64,000 bases of DNA from Bacillus proteolyticus (GCF_001884065.1 NZ_MACH01000048.1:1-64000); one strand, 5' to 3'. Numbered from the stretch's first letter, positions 44,973 to 53,701 are shown. Program-made: numbers and translations. Notes: generated by a model from the letters alone, not told the origin.

Positions 44973-46957
44973 ATAAGGTTGCTTTGCTAGGGAATCCGAA
45001 TACAGGGAAAACATCATTATTTAATGCACTTACTGGTTCTTATGAATATGTAGGAAACTGGAGCGGTGTAACAGTAGAAAAGAAGGTTGGTAAATTAAAA
45101 GATAAGCAAGGAACATTAATCGATTTACCAGGCGTCTATGATTTAAATCCAGTTTCACGTGATGAAGGTGTCGTTACGAATTTTCTACTAACAGACGAAT
45201 TCCATCATATGTTAAATATTGTGGATTCTTCGCAATTTGAGCGAAATATGCATTTAACTTTGCAATTACTCGAATTTGGTAAGCCGGTTTCAATTGGTTT
45301 AAATATGGTTGATGTGGCGAAGCAAAGAGGAATTGTTATCAATGTAAAACGATTATCAGAAATATTAGGTGTAACAGTCGTTCCTGTCATCGCAAGAACC
45401 GGAAAAGGCTGTGAAGAATTACTTACGACTCTTAAAGAAAATGACAAAAAAGAGAAAGAACCATTCATTATTTCATATGGTGTACAAGTGGATGAAGGGA
45501 TTGGAGAGATAATCGCTCTTTTAGAGATAGCGAATTATGAGCATCCAAGATGGTTAGCCCTTCAATTTCTAAGCAATAACGAAGTAGTAGAAAAAGAAAT
45601 GAAAGCACTATCAATTTATAAGGAACTTGTAGCCGTTCGATCTCGCTTAGAAGAAAAACTTGATTGTACGTTAGAGGAGCATATTTACAAGACTCGTGAA
45701 GCGTATATTGAAAAGTTAAAAACAAATGTTATGAAGCATGAGAAAGAAGGGGAAATTCCTTTTTCGGAAAAAATCGATAAGTTAATTACACATAAAATTT
45801 TAGGACTTCCAATCTTTTTAGCAGTTATGTTTTTTATTTTTCAGGTTACGTTTACGTGGATTGGTACACCTTTATCTGATATGCTTGATGGATTTTTTGG
45901 AGGGCAACTTACTGATTGGGTTACAGCTGGGCTCACAAGTGTTGGGGCTTCTGACTTTATTCAAGCACTCGTTACAGAAGGTATTATTGCGGGCGTTGGT
46001 GCAGTATTAGTATTCGTGCCACAAATCTTTGCACTATTCTTTTTCATTTCATTATTAGAAGACTCAGGGTATATGGCGCGAATTGCAGTTGTTATGGATA
46101 GAATTATGGAGTTTTTCGGTTTAAACGGAAAAGCGTTCATTCCGATGATTATCGGTTTTGGATGTAACGTTCCAGGTATTATGGCTGCGAGAACGATTGA
46201 ACAAGAAAAAGAACGTTTACTTACAGTTTTAGTAACACCATTTATGTCTTGTTCAGCACGTTTACCTGTATATGCATTATTTGCGGGAGTGTTCTTCCCT
46301 AATAGTCAGGCAACTGTTGTGTTCTCTTTATACGTTGCAGGTATTGTTCTTGCATTACTTGTTACAAAAATTATGTCTCTTACGATTTTGAAAGCGGAAA
46401 AATCTATTTTCGTAATTGAATTACCGCCTTACCGTGTGCCACAAGCGAAAACGTTATGGCTGAGCACATGGGAGAAAGGAAAAGGATTTGTTCGTAAAGC
46501 TGGTACATTCATTTTCGGTGGATCGGTTGTTATTTGGTTATTAAACTATGCAGGCCCATCAGGAGTTGGTGTCGATATGGGAGATAGTTTCTTAGCGATG
46601 ATTGGTGGATTTATCGCGCCACTATTTGCACCGCTCGGTTTTGGAACTTGGCAAGCTGGGGCATCTCTTTTAACAGGATTTTTAGCGAAAGAGGTTGTCG
46701 TTTCTACAATGGCAATTATTTATGCGGTTAAAGAAGATGTGCTAGGAAATGTAATGGGAGCACATTATACTGCTTTATCAGCGTACGCATTTATGTTCTT
46801 TGTTTTATTATATGTTCCATGCTTAGCGACAGTAGCTGTTATTAGACGCGAAACAGGATCGATGAAATGGACAATTTTCTCAGTCGCTTATCCATTAGTT
46901 GTTGCTTATGTATTAACGTTCATTATATACCAAGTTGGGTCCTTACTCGGATTCTAG
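44969..46957 (+). CDS. feoB: Ferrous iron transporter FeoB
   Basis: 662 residues. N-terminal G domain with G1 GNPNTGKTS (8-16), G3 DLPGVYDL and G4 NMVD, a linker, then two Gate regions with conserved GFGCNVPG and SCSARLPVYALF. Imports Fe2+ under low-oxygen or acidic conditions. Part of the Fur-controlled feoA-feoB-small protein operon. Confidence 0.95.
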   Translation: MNKVALLGNPNTGKTSLFNALTGSYEYVGNWSGVTVEKKVGKLKDKQGTLIDLPGVYDLNPVSRDEGVVTNFLLTDEFHHMLNIVDSSQFERNMHLTLQLLEFGKPVSIGLNMVDVAKQRGIVINVKRLSEILGVTVVPVIARTGKGCEELLTTLKENDKKEKEPFIISYGVQVDEGIGEIIALLEIANYEHPRWLALQFLSNNEVVEKEMKALSIYKELVAVRSRLEEKLDCTLEEHIYKTREAYIEKLKTNVMKHEKEGEIPFSEKIDKLITHKILGLPIFLAVMFFIFQVTFTWIGTPLSDMLDGFFGGQLTDWVTAGLTSVGASDFIQALVTEGIIAGVGAVLVFVPQIFALFFFISLLEDSGYMARIAVVMDRIMEFFGLNGKAFIPMIIGFGCNVPGIMAARTIEQEKERLLTVLVTPFMSCSARLPVYALFAGVFFPNSQATVVFSLYVAGIVLALLVTKIMSLTILKAEKSIFVIELPPYRVPQAKTLWLSTWEKGKGFVRKAGTFIFGGSVVIWLLNYAGPSGVGVDMGDSFLAMIGGFIAPLFAPLGFGTWQAGASLLTGFLAKEVVVSTMAIIYAVKEDVLGNVMGAHYTALSAYAFMFFVLLYVPCLATVAVIRRETGSMKWTIFSVAYPLVVAYVLTFIIYQVGSLLGF

Positions 46958-46973
46958 AAGGAGATGTATTACG

Positions 46974-47141
46974 ATGATGGTTAATATTATAATTGGAGCT
47001 ATCATTTTTGGTTATGCAACATATACGCTAGTGAATTTTGTAAAGAGAAGTAAAAAAGGAAAATGCGCAGCATGCTCTTTAAATAAGTCATGTCAGTCGC
47101 AAACTTGTAGTCCAGATATGGAGCAAATTGCTCATAAATAG
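46974..47141 (+). CDS. FeoB-associated Cys-rich membrane protein
   Basis: 55 residues: one TM helix (IIIGAIIFGYATYTLVNFV) then CAACSLNKSCQSQTC, the cysteine pattern of the FeoB-associated (FeoC-like) small proteins. AGAAGGAGATG lies about 8 bases ahead; the frame is open into feoB but this is the sensible start. Probably helps FeoB assembly or redox/iron sensing. Confidence 0.85.
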   Translation: MMVNIIIGAIIFGYATYTLVNFVKRSKKGKCAACSLNKSCQSQTCSPDMEQIAHK

Positions 47142-47176
47142 AAAAAAGCTTTGCGAATTTCGCAAAGCTTTTTTTG
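47142..47176. terminator. Bidirectional terminator
   Basis: AAAAAAGCTTTGCGAA with TTCGCAAAGCTTTTTT, very short loop; between convergent genes. Confidence 0.9.
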
Positions 47177-47178
47177 TG

Positions 47179-47757
47179 TTATTTTTTAATTTTTACAAGT
47201 TGAGAAGCTTCTACTCCGTTGTAACCAGGGAATTCTTTACTTGGGTCTTTATCGAACTTTAATACGCCTACAGATTTTTCATCACCTTTTACATTGCTGT
47301 AAGTTGCGTCATCAACAATTGCGTACATATCTGTATATGCGCGGCCACTTCCGATAATTGTGTTACCTTCATATTTTAATTTCGCACCATCAAGTGTAGT
47401 ATTTTCAACTTTCTCTTTTGCGAATAATACACCTTGTTCAGTCGTTACAGCCGGTAATTTATCAAGTGGTTTCGTGTTGTCTTTTTCATCAACTTTGCTA
47501 AGTAACTCTTTTTTTACGAGTTCTTCACCAGTTTTCTTATCCATTACAAGAACTTTTTTATCATCTAATGTTGTCATTTTCATTTTATAGAAGTCTTTTT
47601 CTTTCACTTCTTTTTTATTTTTATCTGTAATTTGCTGAACTTGTTCTTCTGATCCGTACAGTACAAAGCCGTTCGCTTTTTCTCCTAATAAAGAACAACC
47701 TGATAATGCTCCGAATGAAATTGCTGCTGCTAATCCGATTCCTACTAATTTTTTCAT
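47179..47757 (-). CDS. Hypothetical lipoprotein behind box D
   Basis: 192 residues. Lipobox LSGC with C21 as lipidated residue; mature part is Lys-rich and predicted soluble outside the membrane. Contains DDKKVLVMDKKTGEE and GSGRAYTDMYAIVDD. I recall related proteins only in the B. cereus group and cannot assign a function. GAGGAGA ribosome site. Its upstream region carries the composite element also found before bceAB and the 110-residue gene. Confidence 0.8.
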   Translation of the reverse strand: MKKLVGIGLAAAISFGALSGCSLLGEKANGFVLYGSEEQVQQITDKNKKEVKEKDFYKMKMTTLDDKKVLVMDKKTGEELVKKELLSKVDEKDNTKPLDKLPAVTTEQGVLFAKEKVENTTLDGAKLKYEGNTIIGSGRAYTDMYAIVDDATYSNVKGDEKSVGVLKFDKDPSKEFPGYNGVEASQLVKIKK

Positions 47758-47877
47758 GATGATTTCTCCTCTTTGTATGTTTTATAGTAAATATACTTTT
47801 TGTATTAGTCCTTAAATGATGAGAAGCATGTTTGTTATTTCGTTGCTTCTGGTATTAGTGTATAAGAAATATGGAGA

Positions 47878-47920
47878 TGCAACTATCGAGTTAGCTTACA
47901 GTAACATTACAATTATGTAA
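47878..47920 (-). promoter_or_regulatory. Response-regulator box D with CGATAGT block
   Basis: On the minus strand: TTACA-TAAT-TGTAAT-GTTAC-TGTAAG, then CTCGATAGTTGCAT. Same order and spacing as boxes B and C. The end is 121 bases before the lipoprotein start. On the plus strand it lies about 250 bases before pspA, so a role there is less likely. Confidence 0.65.
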
Positions 47921-47984
47921 TTGAGTGAAAGTACGTAAAAATAAGTTAATTTTTGTGGGAAGAAATAATAAGAATATAGTAGGA

Positions 47985-48022
47985 ATACAATATTCTATCT
48001 AGAATGTCATATTATATTGTAT
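47985..48022. promoter_or_regulatory. Dyad upstream of pspA
   Basis: Perfect 9-bp arms ATACAATAT and ATATTGTAT separated by 20 bases, with an inner ATTCT/AGAAT pair. About 40 bases before the likely -10 box; may be a regulator site. Confidence 0.35.
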
Positions 48023-48058
48023 GTATTTTGGAAATAACATGTAAGGACATCTTAGTTT

Positions 48059-48067
48059 TGTTATAAT
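48059..48067 (+). promoter_or_regulatory. Extended -10 promoter of pspA
   Basis: TGTTATAAT is a full extended -10 (TGnTATAAT); no good -35 box 17 bases upstream, which suggests activator dependence. About 104 bases before the pspA start. Confidence 0.5.
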
Positions 48068-48170
48068 GAACACATAGGTTATAAAAATGAATATTCTTAC
48101 TGTAAAGGGAGATTTTTAAATTTCCAAGTAGTGAATTTGAAATATGAGGTATATCATAGGAGGAATTTGG

Positions 48171-48836
48171 ATGTCTGTATTTAAACGATTAAGAGATTTA
48201 ACAATGTCGAATGTGTATTCATTAATTGAAAAAGCTGAAGATCCAGTTAAGATGACGGATCAATATTTACGCGATATGCAAGCGGATGTACAAGAAGCTG
48301 AGAAAAGTGTAGCAGCTCAAATCGCACTTGAGAAGAAATTTAAAATATTATTTGAAGAGCAAGAAGCACTTGTGAAAAAACGTGAAGAGCAAGCTCATAT
48401 GGCTGTTCAAGCAAGCAATCTTGATCTTGCGCGTCGTGCTCTTGAAGAAAAACAAAATGCAGAGCAAAAGATGAATGAATATAAAGCGAGCTATGAGCAA
48501 AATAAAGCTGCTGCTGATAATCTTCGTGCGAAGCTAGAAGAAATGCGTAAACAATTAACAGAGCTGAAAAACAAACGTGAAACACTTGTAGCACGTGTAA
48601 ATGCAGCGAAAGCACAAAAGAATATTAATCAGGCGATGTCTGGATTTGACTCAAATACAGCAAAAGCTGGTTTAAGCCGTATGGAAGAGAAAGCTCTTCA
48701 ATTAGAGGCTGAAGCAGAAGCAAGCGGTGAAATTTACAAGAAAGAAAAGTCATTAGACGATGAATTCGCAAGCTTAAACAAAAATTCTGCTGTTGACGAT
48801 GAATTAGCTCGTATTATGAAGCAGTACGAGAAATAA
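48171..48836 (+). CDS. pspA: PspA/IM30-family membrane-stress protein
   Basis: 221 residues, almost entirely coiled coil as expected; N-terminal amphipathic start MSVFKRLRDLTMSNVYSLIEKAEDP binds stressed membranes and polymerises into protective scaffolds (ESCRT-III related). ATG 48171 follows AGGAGGAATTTGG; the frame extends 27 bases upstream. First gene of an operon with DUF350, DUF4178 and DUF4247 proteins. Confidence 0.9.
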   Translation: MSVFKRLRDLTMSNVYSLIEKAEDPVKMTDQYLRDMQADVQEAEKSVAAQIALEKKFKILFEEQEALVKKREEQAHMAVQASNLDLARRALEEKQNAEQKMNEYKASYEQNKAAADNLRAKLEEMRKQLTELKNKRETLVARVNAAKAQKNINQAMSGFDSNTAKAGLSRMEEKALQLEAEAEASGEIYKKEKSLDDEFASLNKNSAVDDELARIMKQYEK

Positions 48837-48850
48837 TATAGAATAGACAA

Positions 48851-48890
48851 AGAAGCCGACATGTCTGAAGAGAATTCATGTCGGTTTTCT
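48851..48890 (+). terminator. Hairpin after pspA (attenuator)
   Basis: CCGACATG pairs with CATGTCGG over a 13-nt loop, then TTTTCT. A weak terminator that would keep PspA in excess over the downstream genes. Confidence 0.65.
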
Positions 48891-48915
48891 ATTACCTTTT
48901 AGAGGAGGTTTTGCA

Positions 48916-49320
48916 ATGACGTGGACGAATGTTTTAGCCATGCTTGTATGGACTGGAGCGAGTGCGGTACTTTTATTTGCAATTATGTGGGTTGATTCGA
49001 TTTTTACAAAATACAATGATTTAAAAGAAATAAAAAATGGGAACACAGCTGTGACAACACGTTTCGTTATGAAGCTATTCGCTCAAGGATACATCTTGTC
49101 ACAATCAATAACGAAAGCGAATGATTTATGGCAAGCACTTCTTGCCTCAGCAGTTTCTTTCGTTATTTTATTAGTTGTAGAAATGTTTATTGAATTTGTT
49201 TTAAGAAAAATGGCAGGTCTTGATTTAGAAGAAGGAACGAAAGAAGGCAGCGTAGCACATGCGATGTTAGCTGGTTCATTACATATCGTTGGTGCATTTA
49301 TTTTAGGTGCTTGTTTATAA
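48916..49320 (+). CDS. DUF350-family membrane protein
   Basis: 134 residues, four TM helices in two repeats, each with a GASAVLLFAIMW or GSLHIVGAFILGA type segment; related to E. coli YjfL. Polytopic membrane partner commonly found with PspA-like and DUF4178 proteins. AGAGGAGG ribosome site. Confidence 0.82.
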   Translation: MTWTNVLAMLVWTGASAVLLFAIMWVDSIFTKYNDLKEIKNGNTAVTTRFVMKLFAQGYILSQSITKANDLWQALLASAVSFVILLVVEMFIEFVLRKMAGLDLEEGTKEGSVAHAMLAGSLHIVGAFILGACL

Positions 49321-49341
49321 AGAGAGAAGGAGGGGTAGATT

Positions 49342-49848
49342 GTGAGCTTATTTAAACGTATTAAAAATATAATGAAAAGCCCAGAGCCGCCGAAGCCAGA
49401 AAAGAGTCTTTTAACGTTGGCTCCTGGCGATATGATTGAAGTTTCGTTAGTAATGTACGAATTAACTGGGAAAACAAGCATGCATTCTCGTAAGGAGATT
49501 GTTTTAACGCTGCAGGATGGGAAAGACATTCGCTATTTAAAAATTGAAGATCGTGAAAATACGTATTACAAATTGTATACACCGATTGATGGTCGCTTAG
49601 ATTCAATCGATGAAATTCCGACGACGATTGAAATGGATGATATAGAGTATCATATGGAAGAACAATATAATGGACGTGTTGTTGTTATGGGGAAAACACC
49701 ATTCGCTGCTTCAGAAGAACAGTACGTATGGGAATTCCAGTCTGACAACCGCAAATTATTACGTGTTGAATGGCAAAATGGTCGCACAATGATGTATGAG
49801 GGAGAAGCAATTATTCCTGCTGATGTACAAATCATAAGAGCAACATAA
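49342..49848 (+). CDS. DUF4178-domain protein
   Basis: 168 residues, cytosolic, GTG start after AAGGAGGGG. Beta-rich DUF4178 core: LAPGDMIEVSLVMYELTG, YLKIEDRENTYYKLYTPI, EYHMEEQYNGRVVV, YVWEFQSDNRKLLRVEWQNG. Function unknown; its linkage with PspA and DUF350 points to membrane stress. Confidence 0.82.
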   Translation: MSLFKRIKNIMKSPEPPKPEKSLLTLAPGDMIEVSLVMYELTGKTSMHSRKEIVLTLQDGKDIRYLKIEDRENTYYKLYTPIDGRLDSIDEIPTTIEMDDIEYHMEEQYNGRVVVMGKTPFAASEEQYVWEFQSDNRKLLRVEWQNGRTMMYEGEAIIPADVQIIRAT

Positions 49849-49861
49849 GGGGGGCGTAATC

Positions 49862-50680
49862 ATGTCAAACCGATTGTTTACCATGATTAAATCGTTCGTG
49901 ATCCCTATACTTGCTATCGTTACATTACTTGTTATTGCCGGCTATGCTTTATCGGGCTGTCAAAGTGGTCAGGCGAAGTCAATTCAGGACCGTTATCCGC
50001 TAGAGTCTGTCGCAAAGGATGGTAAACAAGAATCTTACGTGTATAGGGCTGCCAATCGGTCAGTTCCTGAAGTTGCAAAGGAACTTATAGCCGAAAGGAA
50101 ACCGAAGCAAGCATCTAAAGAAGACGAAAATCAAATGTTCCTCGTTTATTCCGATAAAATGTATAGTTTACAAAAGGATAAAGAGAAACCATCTGATACG
50201 TTAATTGAAATAAGTAATGAAGAATTTGTCCGTCAAAATTACCAACCATCCTTCTTACAAGGATATATTATGGGGAGTATATTAAACGATATATTCGGTT
50301 CTAGAAAATCATCATACGGTGATTATCGCGGATATAATGACAGACAAAATCATAAACCGGTTATCCCGGAAAGACCACCTACGAAAGAAGAAAAGAAAAC
50401 CCCGCCTCTAATTACGAAGGAAGGGAAAGGATCTATCATTAAGCGAGGAGATAATGTAGATCCGAAATCATCTGTAGGTGATAAAGGAAGTATTACGGAA
50501 AAAGGAAGTAATACGACACCTCCGCCTTCTACCGGAAGCAAAGGGAAAATCACGAAAAATCCAGGTGGTTCGAGTGGATCTGATGTGAAGCCGAAATCAT
50601 CTATTAAAACGCCGCCAAAGAATACATCGCCCCCGAAAACGAGGGTCGGTGGTTCAGGAAAGATTACGAAGAGAAGATAG
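49862..50680 (+). CDS. DUF4247-domain envelope protein
   Basis: 272 residues. N-terminal hydrophobic segment ending YALSGC (C33), compatible with a lipoprotein or an anchored protein. DUF4247 region about 40-150, then a low-complexity tail rich in Pro, Lys, Gly and Ser with repeated KGSI and GKITK motifs, likely wall-spanning. Last gene before the terminator of the PspA operon. Confidence 0.82.
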   Translation: MSNRLFTMIKSFVIPILAIVTLLVIAGYALSGCQSGQAKSIQDRYPLESVAKDGKQESYVYRAANRSVPEVAKELIAERKPKQASKEDENQMFLVYSDKMYSLQKDKEKPSDTLIEISNEEFVRQNYQPSFLQGYIMGSILNDIFGSRKSSYGDYRGYNDRQNHKPVIPERPPTKEEKKTPPLITKEGKGSIIKRGDNVDPKSSVGDKGSITEKGSNTTPPPSTGSKGKITKNPGGSSGSDVKPKSSIKTPPKNTSPPKTRVGGSGKITKRR

Positions 50681-50685
50681 TATAG

Positions 50686-50721
50686 AGACCGAAAAGTGGA
50701 ATTTGCTTTTCGGTCTTTTTT
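50686..50721 (+). terminator. Terminator of the pspA operon
   Basis: 11-bp stem AGACCGAAAAG/CTTTTCGGTCT, 9-nt loop, T7. Confidence 0.92.
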
Positions 50722-50779
50722 TATTATGGAAATTAATTCTTTGTAGCTGGTACAATTAAGTTATAAGGAGGAGATTATT

Positions 50780-50998
50780 ATGACTATATATAAAAGGTTT
50801 AGTTTGATTATGTTCCTCGTATTATCCCTCAGTTTGTTTATTAGTACAACGATGAAATTTCACTTTGTAGTAGGTATTCTATGGATATTATGTACATGTA
50901 CTCTCTTTCTATATATTCCGCTTCGTTTTCAACAGGAAGTACCTGTCTTTCAAAAATACGTAGCATGGATTAAAAGTGGGGGAAGATGGGGGGAGTAA
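50780..50998 (+). CDS. Small hypothetical membrane protein
   Basis: 72 residues, two TM helices (about 8-24 and 29-48) and a basic C-terminus KYVAWIKSGGRWGE. Strong AAGGAGGAG ribosome site. Not recognised; its 3' end abuts the second 41-nt repeat array. Confidence 0.65.
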   Translation: MTIYKRFSLIMFLVLSLSLFISTTMKFHFVVGILWILCTCTLFLYIPLRFQQEVPVFQKYVAWIKSGGRWGE

Positions 50999-51001
50999 AA
51001 G

Positions 51002-51161
51002 TATATCAGCGATTATTAGAATATATCGACCGCAACCCAAAATATATCAGCGATTATTAGAATATATCGATCGCAACTCAAAATATATCAGCGATTATTA
51101 GAATATATCGACCACAACTCAAAATATATCAGCGATTATTGAAATATATCGACTTACCGAC
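51002..51161 (-). repeat. 41-nt tandem repeat array (copy 2)
   Basis: Units start at 51002, 51043, 51084 and 51125: four units at exactly 41-nt period (TATATCAGCGATTATT, then AGAATATATCGACC, then GCAACTCAAAA). The reverse complement matches the array after menC, including its TGTCGGTAAGTCGATATATT boundary. Intergenic. Confidence 0.88.
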
Positions 51162-51191
51162 AAAAACTGACAACGATAGCAACTTAATAAT

Positions 51192-51232
51192 AAAAAGAGG
51201 CAGTCCCGAAATTTGGGGACTGCCTCTTTTTT
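51192..51232. terminator. Bidirectional terminator
   Basis: 16-bp stem AAAAAGAGGCAGTCCC with GGGACTGCCTCTTTTT and 8-nt loop. Confidence 0.92.
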
Positions 51233-51241
51233 GTATAACGA

Positions 51242-52114
51242 TTAATGAATATCACGTTTCTTGAAATTACCACCTTTTACTTCTGCTACGTCATAAACTG
51301 TAATAAAGGCATTGGGATCAATTTCATTAATAAGGTCTTTCATTTTACTTTCTTCTAAACGGTTAATTACACAAGAAATTTCTTTAAATTGCTCTCTTGA
51401 ATAACCACCATAAACTTCATTGTATGTTGCGCTTCGGCCTAAACGATCGCGAATTGTTTCTACCATTAATTCAGGCTCTTTTGTGATAATTTTAAATGTT
51501 TTCGAACCACTTAAACCAACTTCAACGATATGAATCACTTTCGAAGCAATAAAGTAAGCAATTGCCGAAAGAATAGCTCCTTGAAGACCGAATACTGTTG
51601 ATACGAAAATAAACACGAACATGTTTAAGAATAAAATAAGGTCACTCGTTCCAAAAGGTAACTTGCGAGAAAGTAATACAGCTAGCATATCGATTCCATC
51701 TAATGCTCCGCCGTTACGTAATGCTAGTCCCATACCGAAACCGATAATAATACCACCAACAACTGTAACAAGTAGTGTATCGCCTTCAATAATAGTTGGT
51801 ATTCCGTGCATGACAACGGTACCTATTGCTAATGAAGCAATCCCGATGATGGAATAAATTGCAAAGCTTTTACCGATTTGCTTATATCCTAACCAAACGA
51901 AAGGAATGTTAATAACTGCGATTAGAGCCCCTAATGGCAATCCAAATAATCTTGAACTAACGATACTTAAACCAGTTACACCACCGTCGGATACGTTATT
52001 TGGAATTAAGACAGCTTCTAATCCGTACGCTGTAATAAATGCCCCAATAATAATCATCAAAGCTTTTGAAGCGATTTTTAGCTTATTGGGCTTGTTTTTG
52101 ATAGTTTTCTCCAT
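51242..52114 (-). CDS. YitT-family membrane protein
   Basis: 290 residues: five TM helices in the N-terminal 200 residues (YitT/DUF161 repeats with GGVTGLSIV and NGGALDGIDML) and a cytosolic DUF2179 domain (about 220-285, GLSGSKTFKIITKEPELM). ATG 52114 behind GAGGAA is preferred over a TTG at 52132. Function of the family unknown; DUF2179 may bind a small ligand. Confidence 0.88.
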   Translation of the reverse strand: MEKTIKNKPNKLKIASKALMIIIGAFITAYGLEAVLIPNNVSDGGVTGLSIVSSRLFGLPLGALIAVINIPFVWLGYKQIGKSFAIYSIIGIASLAIGTVVMHGIPTIIEGDTLLVTVVGGIIIGFGMGLALRNGGALDGIDMLAVLLSRKLPFGTSDLILFLNMFVFIFVSTVFGLQGAILSAIAYFIASKVIHIVEVGLSGSKTFKIITKEPELMVETIRDRLGRSATYNEVYGGYSREQFKEISCVINRLEESKMKDLINEIDPNAFITVYDVAEVKGGNFKKRDIH

Positions 52115-52272
52115 ATAATTTCCTCGTTTCAAACTAGTTTCTTGTTTGTTACATCATTCACACCTAAATTTCATTTTAACATTTAATTTGAAAAAATTCT
52201 CCTTTAATGGATGTATGCAGGGAATATTATCGCCATATTATCTTTAAAATATTTTTGAAATGAGTATAAGAA

Positions 52273-52297
52273 ATCCCATCCTTTCAAAGGATGGGAT
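52273..52297 (-). terminator. Terminator after the YdcF-type gene
   Basis: 12-bp perfect stem ATCCCATCCTTT/AAAGGATGGGAT with one-base loop; transcribed leftward it is followed by TTTCTTAT. Confidence 0.7.
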
Positions 52298-52301
52298 GCT
52301 A

Positions 52302-53339
52302 TTAAGAAAATATAAAACTAAGTACTGACACGAATAAAGCAAATCCTAAAATAGCTCCGCAAAACTTCATATGACGTTTACGTCCCATTACGACAATCGC
52401 AACGTATTCACGAATCATTGCATTAGGCCAGTAATAAAATGCTGTTTTTGATCCAATTCCTTGGCTATTCAGGCCAGCTTGCCTTGCATATATACCAGCG
52501 CGGAAAAGGTGGAAATTATTCGTTGTAAAAATACTTCTATACTTACCTTCAGGTTTTAAAGAATCCATAATTTCTTTAGAGAACGACATATTTTGATATG
52601 TGTTTACAGAGCGATTTTCTTGCACTGTATGTTCAAGAGGAATTCCTTTTTCAACCGCATAATTTTGCATCGCTTCTGCTTCAGGAAGCCCTTCATCTGG
52701 GCCTTGTCCACCAGAGAAAATAATTGTTGGTGGTGTATTCACAGCTGCTTGTTTCCAATAAAAGTCGATAGCTTTATTAATGCGGCTTGCAAGTAAAGGT
52801 GGTACTTTATCATTAATTAAGCCACTACCGAGAACAATGATGAAATCTTGATTACGTCTTGGTCTGTTGAATTGGTATAGAAAATAAGCACTTAAAAAGT
52901 TAGATAAGTGTATAAAGAAATATACGCTTATAAGAGAAATACCTGCAAAAATAGGCTCTAAATGTGATGAGACCAAACTTGCTGGATTTATAATAGGGAG
53001 TAACATAAAGAATAACATCCCTAAAGCAGCAAGGAGCGTTAAACAGTTAGTGAACCGTCTTCCTTCTCGCTTCATTAAAATTCTTGCATTAAGAAATAAT
53101 CCAAACATTAAAGCGATAATACCGAAAGGAAGCATAATGAGGAGTGCTAAAAAGGGTAAAAATATAATGTAACGCAAGACAGCACTATCTGAGTTCAAAG
53201 ATACGATCACGCAAAAAAGAAGGAAAAAACAGATAAAGGCATTAAATAAAAAGCCGTTTATTATTTTTCGCGGATCTTTTAAATACGAGATAAGAAAAAT
53301 AATAAACAATATAAGAGGAATAATTCCAAAATACAGCAT
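52302..53339 (-). CDS. YdcF-family (DUF218) membrane protein
   Basis: 345 residues: about five N-terminal TM helices, then a DUF218 domain (about 160-320) with IIVLGSGL, SGGQGPDEGLPEAEAM and TTNNFHLFRA, and a final TM helix. Relatives (SanA, ElyC) act in envelope biogenesis under stress. ATG at 53339. Confidence 0.87.
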   Translation of the reverse strand: MLYFGIIPLILFIIFLISYLKDPRKIINGFLFNAFICFFLLFCVIVSLNSDSAVLRYIIFLPFLALLIMLPFGIIALMFGLFLNARILMKREGRRFTNCLTLLAALGMLFFMLLPIINPASLVSSHLEPIFAGISLISVYFFIHLSNFLSAYFLYQFNRPRRNQDFIIVLGSGLINDKVPPLLASRINKAIDFYWKQAAVNTPPTIIFSGGQGPDEGLPEAEAMQNYAVEKGIPLEHTVQENRSVNTYQNMSFSKEIMDSLKPEGKYRSIFTTNNFHLFRAGIYARQAGLNSQGIGSKTAFYYWPNAMIREYVAIVVMGRKRHMKFCGAILGFALFVSVLSFIFS

Positions 53340-53504
53340 AAATATAGTACACCTCGACTTATATAAGAATTTGACATATCTTTTATATTACATGATTTCA
53401 TAAGTGAAAATGAAAGAAAAAGGATTTTGAATTTTCTTGATAAATTACATAGATACATATGTTAAAATGTATGTAAGGCGATATATTAAAAGTAAAGTGG
53501 TTGA

Positions 53505-53537
53505 AGAGGCACTCGATAGAGTGTCTTTTCTTTTTTG
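53505..53537 (+). terminator. Terminator-like hairpin in the 53.3-54.0 kb gap (first)
   Basis: AGGCACTC pairs with GAGTGTCT (one wobble), GATA loop, then TTTCTTTTTT. No gene upstream on this strand, so it may end an unannotated RNA. Confidence 0.6.
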
Positions 53538-53597
53538 TATGTAATTGTGCATATTATATTTATTTTCAAATGAAGAGGATTAAAATATAAGTTGTAG

Positions 53598-53696
53598 ACA
53601 GACTTTATAAAGCAGAATTTTGTACAAGCATTTCCCTCTACTTTTTTGTATCTAACAATCGTATAACAATAAATAATTCTGTTTTATAGTGTCTGT
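53598..53696. repeat. 99-bp element with 22-bp imperfect inverted ends
   Basis: 53598-53619 and 53675-53696 are inverted repeats matching at 19 of 22 positions, around a 55-base AT-rich centre. Could be a small MITE-like element or a long RNA hairpin. No flanking target duplication was obvious. Confidence 0.45.
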
Positions 53697-53701
53697 TTAT
53701 G

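Noticed and set aside
2725-51161. The 41-nt arrays as CRISPR
   Set aside because: The whole 41-nt unit is conserved with no unique spacers, and no cas genes are present.
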